DNA from: Berberis thunbergii
Lineage: Eukaryota > Streptophyta > Magnoliopsida > Ranunculales > Berberidaceae
Direction: 5' to 3'
Assembly (NCBI GenBank): GCA_003290165.1
Contig: QNQO01008300.1
Coordinates: 310,001 to 374,000 of the forward strand
DNA length: 64,000 nt
Shown: piece after piece, positions 58,534 through 64,000 of the stretch
How the letters are laid out: each line of letters begins with the position of its first letter
How positions within the stretch are numbered: the stretch's first letter is position 1
Position numbers and translations under genes: made by a program
The notes under the pieces: generated by a model
What the model was told of the DNA's origin: nothing
Seen by the model: the letters and a program-made list of their open reading frames with translations, nothing else
The model's database searches: none

Positions 58534-58542
58534 TACTATAAT

Positions 58543-59435
58543 ATGCCGTTTTTGCTTAAATTAATTGTTTTTCTAATTTTTTTCCAAAGTCATACAAATT
58601 AAGACAAAATAGTTTCCTTTTATTTATTTTTGAATTTTTTATACAGGAGCAACTCCATAGGAAGTGACCTTCAAAAGTACTAGAATGTCCCCCAAATAGT
58701 CTTAATAAAACATGTTTTGTCATGATGCCCTTAAACGATCCAATCTATTATAGTTGTCGTCACAACATCATTTAAACCATAAACTCACAAGCAAACAATA
58801 CAGAAAAACACCAAACATATGTTAATATATACTCTAAAATCTACTTGTCCAACACACACAAAGACAAGGTTTTTGGATTATTCGACTAACAAAAAAAGAA
58901 GGGGTTTTGGATTATTTTTCCTCTCCAATTTTATTCTCATAATGCCAAGTCTAATTTAAAAAATATCTTTATTATGGAAAAGAAAAAAAGATATCCTAAA
59001 GAAACTAGATGATCCCACTGGCCTGCTTCGCTGGCTTTAATTCACTTCAACTCTTTTCTTTTTTCCCTTCGATATTTTAAACCACATTCATTACATAAAG
59101 TCTGAAATTCAATAAAAGAAAAAGGGAAAATAATGTAAGAATTAATGAAAATGACATGCAATTGTGCTAATAATAACTCAGTTTGGATTGGTAATCATGC
59201 TTTAAAGGTTATTTTTTCTACGAATTATAATCTTCTCGAGTAAACAAAATTTCTTAAATAAATAAATGACGTATAGTTACCTCTTTCCCAACTGGACCAT
59301 TATTCCTCCAAGCAAGAGTTTCTGTTGTTCTGCATTCCATACATTTTTTTCTTATTTACAATCTGTTGGAACAAAACATAATCGCCCCAAAGGAGACATG
59401 ATAAAATTAGGAAATTTTCCGCAAACGTCAGTTTC
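58543..59435. other. Unassigned gamma-SNAP intron 4 sequence between two elements
   Basis: AT-rich DNA without recognisable coding sequence or repeats. Confidence 0.35.
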
Positions 59436-59440
59436 AAAAT

Positions 59441-59867
59441 TGATGCAGGAGGGTTTCTAGGGTTCTTAATTTGAGTTTCTAGGGTTTTTAATTTGGATTT
59501 CTAGGGTTCCTAATTTTGCTCTCAAAGTTATTTACTAAATAACTTATTCGTAATCTTTCAATTTAATTAGGAGTCTTTTTAGTTTCTTTTTAGGATTATG
59601 CTTTACTTTTTCTTTTAGGAATACACTGCTTGTTATTTTAATATTTAATTCTACTTTTTCTTTTAGAAATAGGCTTCTTATTATTCAAGTTATTTGAGCA
59701 CTATAAATAGAGTTCTTCCTCAATATTGTAAGAGACATTTGATTTGAATAATTTAATTGAACATTAGAGTTATTTGAATGTGTTTTTGGGCGAATTTCTT
59801 GTATCTTTTCCTTGTGAATTGTCTGTTGAAGAAGCATGCAGGATAATCGTTATTTTGCCCGGCGTCA
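59441..59867 (+). repeat. 5' LTR of the deleted gypsy element
   Basis: It starts TGATGCAGG and ends GCGTCA. It contains a TATA-like CTATAAATAGAG near 59702. Near its start TTTCTAGGGTT, followed by YTTAATTTG-like sequence, is repeated three times with a period of about 22-23 bp. Confidence 0.88.
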
Positions 59868-59918
59868 GTTGGTATCAGAGCTTCAACATCTTGTTGGGGT
59901 GAGATTTCATCAGTTTCT

Positions 59919-61515
59919 ATGGCTGGTGGTCGTGATCGTTGCGGACAGGTTCCGAACAAGGAAGCCTCTCACCGTGATCGTAGTGTTCTGGATGTGATGA
60001 TTGAGCATTTACAGAGACAAGTTGCAGAGTTAACCCGGCGTCTAATGGCGCAGGATTTCGATAATTGTGAGATGGAAGACTACGATTCTGATTTCAGTTT
60101 CGAAAATCCGTATCACAATCGTGCTCAATTCTGGAGCACCGTGGTCGGGAGGATCGTCATGGAGACCTCGGATTCAGAGTGGATCTATCCGAGTTTTCTG
60201 GTACGTTACAGGCCGAAGGATTCATCGATTGATTGCATAAAGTAGAGCGTATTTTTTAGTATAAGGAAGTCCCAGATCATGTCAAGGTGAAATTGGTCGC
60301 CAAAAAACTCAAAGGCAGAGCATCTGCGTAGTGGAAGCAGTTGAAGCGAGCACGAGACAAACAGGGCAATGCCAAAGATCATTGATTGGGAGAAGATGAA
60401 GGGTCACTTCCTTTCGGCTACACAACCCTTATTTCAGCAATTTCACTCGTTGAGTCTATTTTTGAAGCATACCAACGTGCACTTGCTGTGGAAAAACAAC
60501 AGAGCAGGAGGCCAATAATCAACAGTGATCAAAGCGGTTGGCCAGTTCGCCCTCAGGAATTCCGTCTTGCCCAGCAGCCACCACAGGGTAATTCCAACTC
60601 AAATATTAGATATTTTAGATGTGGTGAATATGGGCGTAGAGCGACTAAGTGCAGGAAGTCTACTATTCAGAAGGGTAATAATCTCCTGATTGAGAAAGAC
60701 GTGGTAGATGAAACTGTAGAGCTTGGAGAGCCTGTGTATGACACTGATGAAAAGTTGGATATTGTTGATGTAGAATGGGGATGTTGGAGTTGTTATTGAA
60801 GACAATGAAGTGCACGAAGAAACTAATGGGGGAAGGAGGTTGGGACCTTGAGGACTTGGAGCTGCCACTAGAAGTTGATACACCAAGGACTACTATGAAT
60901 ACCCGCTCTTCAGTATTTGTCACCCGACTCATCTGGATCCAAAAATCAGCTCTTTGAGTAGCAGCTGGTAATTTTGATACAACGATGCGGCTGCTGAACC
61001 GACAACTGGGTATAACGAACTTTGCACCTTTGAAGCCCATGCTTCTTGATCTGCACAATGGACGTCATTCATACATACACGCGTTTTCCCTCTCTCCAGT
61101 GATTTCATTCGCAGTGGAGTGCGTCAGCGAGCCTGAATGTGAAGGGGCCACTATCACTTGTGTACAACTTCTCCCAGCTAGAAGAAAAATTGAAGGCTGA
61201 TTACAGAGCTACTATTAATGGGAAGTTCATGGAGGTTGTACGATTGTTTTTAAGTATTTTGCATACTATACCACTTATTGTTGAGTCGAGGAGAGAGGTT
61301 GATGAAGTCAAGGAATTGATTATTATGGTAGAGGAGTATGTGCTAGGTTTGCAGATGGAGCTCGAGAGAAGGGAAATGAAAGACAATCCAGTACGCCAGC
61401 AGCTATCTGAGTTTTCTGACCTGATACCAGAGGATCTTCCTCCTGGGCTGCCGCCAGAGGATTTCGATGAAGCTATTGTGAACTCGATGACGAGTTTTTT
61501 CCAATTTGGGGCGAC
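59919..61515 (+). pseudogene. gag and truncated pol remnant of the deleted gypsy element
   Basis: An ATG at 59919 opens a frame with a leucine- and glutamine-rich N-terminal segment (EHLQRQVAELTRRL) as in gypsy gag. It is stopped at 60243; the gag core continues in other frames (VPDHVKVKL- and KAKIID-like sequence). The zinc-knuckle relic is at 60612-60660. The final frame (61139-61549) carries the pre-RT linker and then runs into the 3' LTR. It cannot encode a functional polyprotein. Confidence 0.75.
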
Positions 61516-61940
61516 TAATGCAGGAGGGCTTCTAGGGTTCATAATTTGAGTTTCTAGGGTTCTTAATTTGGGTTTCTAGGGTTCATAATTTTGATGTCAA
61601 AGTTATTTACTAAATAACTTATTCGTAATCTTTCAATTTAATTAGTAGTTTTTTTAGTTTCCTTTTAGGATTAGGCTTTACTTTTTATTTTAGGAATAGA
61701 CAGCTTGTTATTTTAGTATTTGATTCTACTTTTTCTTTTAGGAATAGGTTTCTTATTATTCAAGTTATTTGAGTACTATAAATAAAGTTCTTCCTTAATA
61801 TTGTAGGAGACCTTTGATTTGAATAATTTAATTGAACATTAGAGTTATTTCTCTGTGTTTTCGGGCGAATCTCTTGTATCTTTTCCTTGTGAATTGTCTA
61901 TTGAATAGCCTGCAGGATAATCGTTATTTTGCCCGGCGTA
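61516..61940 (+). repeat. 3' LTR of the deleted gypsy element
   Basis: It starts TAATGCAGG (TG changed to TA) and ends GCGTAA (CA changed to AA), otherwise colinear with the 5' LTR, including CTATAAATAAAG and the triple TTTCTAGGGTT motif. Confidence 0.88.
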
Positions 61941-61945
61941 AAAAA

Positions 61946-64000
61946 TGCGCCCGAGTTCATAAATATGAAGGATAACTTTCGTGACACTTGCAAACAAGGA
62001 TGACAAAGGTGCATTTAAAATTTTAACTGAAACATATTAGAAATACAAGCTAAAGTTAGTTTTTTTAAGCATTAGCTTCCAATATTAGATGGTTACAATC
62101 CACATGTCAAAATAGTACTATTTCATATCATTTTCGTAGCTGGAGATAAATAAATAACTAGAAAGAAATATTTTGAAAGATTGTGAGATTTGCATGTGTT
62201 CTTCACCAATGAAATCCATTTAAGGCACATTGTGCACATATCAAGGATTGCTCTATAGTTACTTATTACTACTTATGAAACAAAATAGCTTTATATGCTG
62301 TAAACTGTCAAGGAAATAAGAGGGTTGTTGACTGCAGAAGGATATGAGGCATGTGCTGTGCGAATTGAGGTGATCATGGCTGCAATGCGTGGGAACACAA
62401 AAGGTGATTGGTAGGGGTGGTTGCATGATGGCGAGGTGGTGGTTAAATGATGATCAGCAGAGATAGCTCAGTGATGCTAGGGTGGTGGTTCAATTGTGGG
62501 TTTACTGGTTCCATGATGAGGCGTGCTAGTATTTTGATGGTTTTGGTGAGTTTGATGATGAGGGGAGTGTGAAGGAATTTTGGAAGAAGGAACTGAAAAA
62601 AATTAAAAAAATTAAAAATTAACAAATGAACCTTTAGACATCCTTGCAATCTACGCTCAACTGATTTCTTGGATGATGAATATAGTCCATTAATTTGTAA
62701 CTCACTTTTTGTAATTATGTGCCTAGCTTATCCCATTAAAACAAAAGGGTAATTTGGTCCCAAACCAGCCTTCACCAGTTAAGGTCACTGTATGTTTCTG
62801 TAGAAAAAATGTTGTGTGGGTGGGGGTGGACAAAAAAATAATCAAATTTTTTGCACCGATATCGAATATGGAAGGACCAATAGGAGAAAAAAGTTTAAAA
62901 GAATCCTTAAAATAAAAATAATGTGCATTAGAAAGTAGAAACTCATTGTACTAAATAGAAGCATATTTTTTATTTTTTTTATTTTCTATCTTAGACAATA
63001 ATCTCAATGTGAAAAAATACTTCTCTTCCAATACCAGGTAATCCCAATCTGAGAGTAGTGTCTACATCTTCCACAATCTTTTCCATTGATGTATCAAATT
63101 CTTGCAAAGGAAATATAAGTGATAAAGAACAACTATGCATCTATACAAACAATTCATAAGTAGGTGTTTAAGCACCTGAAGTTTTGCCTGGCGCTAAAAG
63201 ACAGACTACAAAAGAGAGAAAACAGTCAAATGCAAGGGTAATGAACTTGCAGTGTGTTATTTATAGTATGCTAATTTACTTTCATAATCACTCTACAAGC
63301 GTTACACAATGCAGGCATACTTGGAATGTTATGGTCAAAAGCGTAGTTGTACATAATTGTATCGAAATTAAGGGGTCAAACCACGATTTTGACCCAAATG
63401 TTAATAATTCACATGGGGTTAGTTCAGATTGAGCAAACTAGTTAAATTCACACCAACTGCATGACTGCAAAATTATTTAAAAACTTTGTCATATGCTACT
63501 TGTGGTTATAGTTTGACTTCACATTGTTCTTCTAAAACTTCAATTACATTCACTAGTCTATTGAAAAGATTTATTTTGTCATTCTTAGTGCCATATCTCA
63601 AACAGCGATCACATTTTATATCGATTCATTGTGACACCAATTGAAAAATGAGTAGAAAATATTGTCAATTTCTGCAATGATCTTGCCTAAATGGTATAAA
63701 ACACGAGCCCTGCTAGAAAATGCATGGAGCACAGCGTGGCTTTTGATACTCCTTCTAGTGGCTTAATAAAAAATATATATGGGAAAATCCAAGTTTGAAG
63801 GCCGCCTAGATACACTCCAAGCTTTTGATCTACATAAAATGATTTTGGAGTTATTATCATTATTAGTGTAATTTTATTTATTTTTAAGGTAATCTTAATA
63901 TGATGTTAGAATGCTACCAAGTTTAATCCATTTTGATATTTGTCACATTAGTGAGCAATAATAAACTTAACAACCATTCACTTTTGTTGCTAAACTGCAG
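61946..64000 (+). other. GSNAP: Gamma-SNAP intron 4, last part, to the window edge
   Basis: No exon or element was recognised. A GGTGGTGG-rich patch lies at 62430-62560. The last bases, TTTTGTTGCTAAACTGCAG, look like a splice acceptor, so gamma-SNAP exon 5 may begin at the first base beyond the window. That is inference from the motif and the expected gene structure. Confidence 0.4.

Larger units (their letters stand above)
59436..61945 (+). mobile_element. Deleted Ty3/gypsy LTR retrotransposon (2.5 kb, LTRs of about 426 bp)
   Basis: 5' LTR 59441-59867 and 3' LTR 61516-61940 align along their full length with about 35-40 differences. AAAAT flanks both sides (59436-59440, 61941-61945). A primer-binding site TGGTATCAGAGC for initiator Met tRNA lies at 59870-59881, two bases after the LTR. 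The internal 1648 bp hold a broken gag, a degenerate zinc knuckle (FRCGEYGRRATKC, lacking one Cys and the His), and FSDLIPEDLPPGLPP, the linker that precedes RT in gypsy pol. RT, RNase H and integrase are missing, so this is a nonautonomous deletion derivative. Confidence 0.9.

Noticed and set aside
59441..59520. Telomere-like motif TTTCTAGGG repeated three times
   Set aside because: The unit is about 22 bp and differs from the plant telomere unit TTTAGGG; it lies inside an LTR and recurs in the other LTR.

Overview
The window is nuclear DNA from a flowering plant, most likely a eudicot with a transposon-rich genome. The coding exons are split by GT-AG introns of up to 10.8 kb. The proteins match plant gene families, and most of the rest is plant transposable elements (L1 and RTE LINEs, Ty3/gypsy LTR elements, hAT, PIF/Harbinger, Mutator and MITE-like elements). 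Nothing prokaryotic or organellar was seen. I cannot name the species.

Two host genes are supported, both on the plus strand. The first (about 2.2-31.3 kb) is a WDR26/GID7-type LisH-CTLH-WD40 protein. Its four coding exons (3526-4323, 12188-12289, 17937-18563, 29367-29585) join in phase to give 581 residues. A further intron lies in its 5' UTR and a possible one in its 3' UTR. The second (47888 to the right edge) is the 5' part of gamma-SNAP, the SNARE-recycling adaptor. Exons 1-4 are present, and intron 4 runs at least 9.4 kb to the window end. Exon 4 appears to lack one base just after the conserved Pro-Trp pair, so the gene is either broken here or carries a sequence error.

Layout: 1-1000, gypsy gag on the minus strand; 2.2-31.3 kb, WDR26 gene, with introns holding L1 fragments, a tandem array of an L1 tail, several hAT and Mutator-like elements, a Tourist-type MITE, a 0.87-kb hAT element and a 2.7-kb RTE LINE with its target-site duplication; 31-47.7 kb, AT-rich intergenic DNA with a decayed gypsy gag-protease, a hAT element carrying a nested insertion, and a PIF-like MITE; 47.8-64 kb, gamma-SNAP, whose introns hold L1 tails, a nested hAT-like insertion, a hairpin MITE, a Pack-MULE-like element and a 2.5-kb deleted LTR retrotransposon.

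The most interesting single object is the 0.9-kb element at 57635-58533. It has 9-bp target duplications and long GC-rich terminal inverted repeats, and it encloses, on the minus strand, the first exon and splice donor of a SpoU/TrmH-type RNA methyltransferase. That is the structure of a gene-capturing Mutator-like element, sitting in a gamma-SNAP intron. The two host genes have no obvious functional link; WDR26 acts in a CTLH/GID ubiquitin ligase and gamma-SNAP in membrane fusion. All calls are from reading the sequence; no database search was run.
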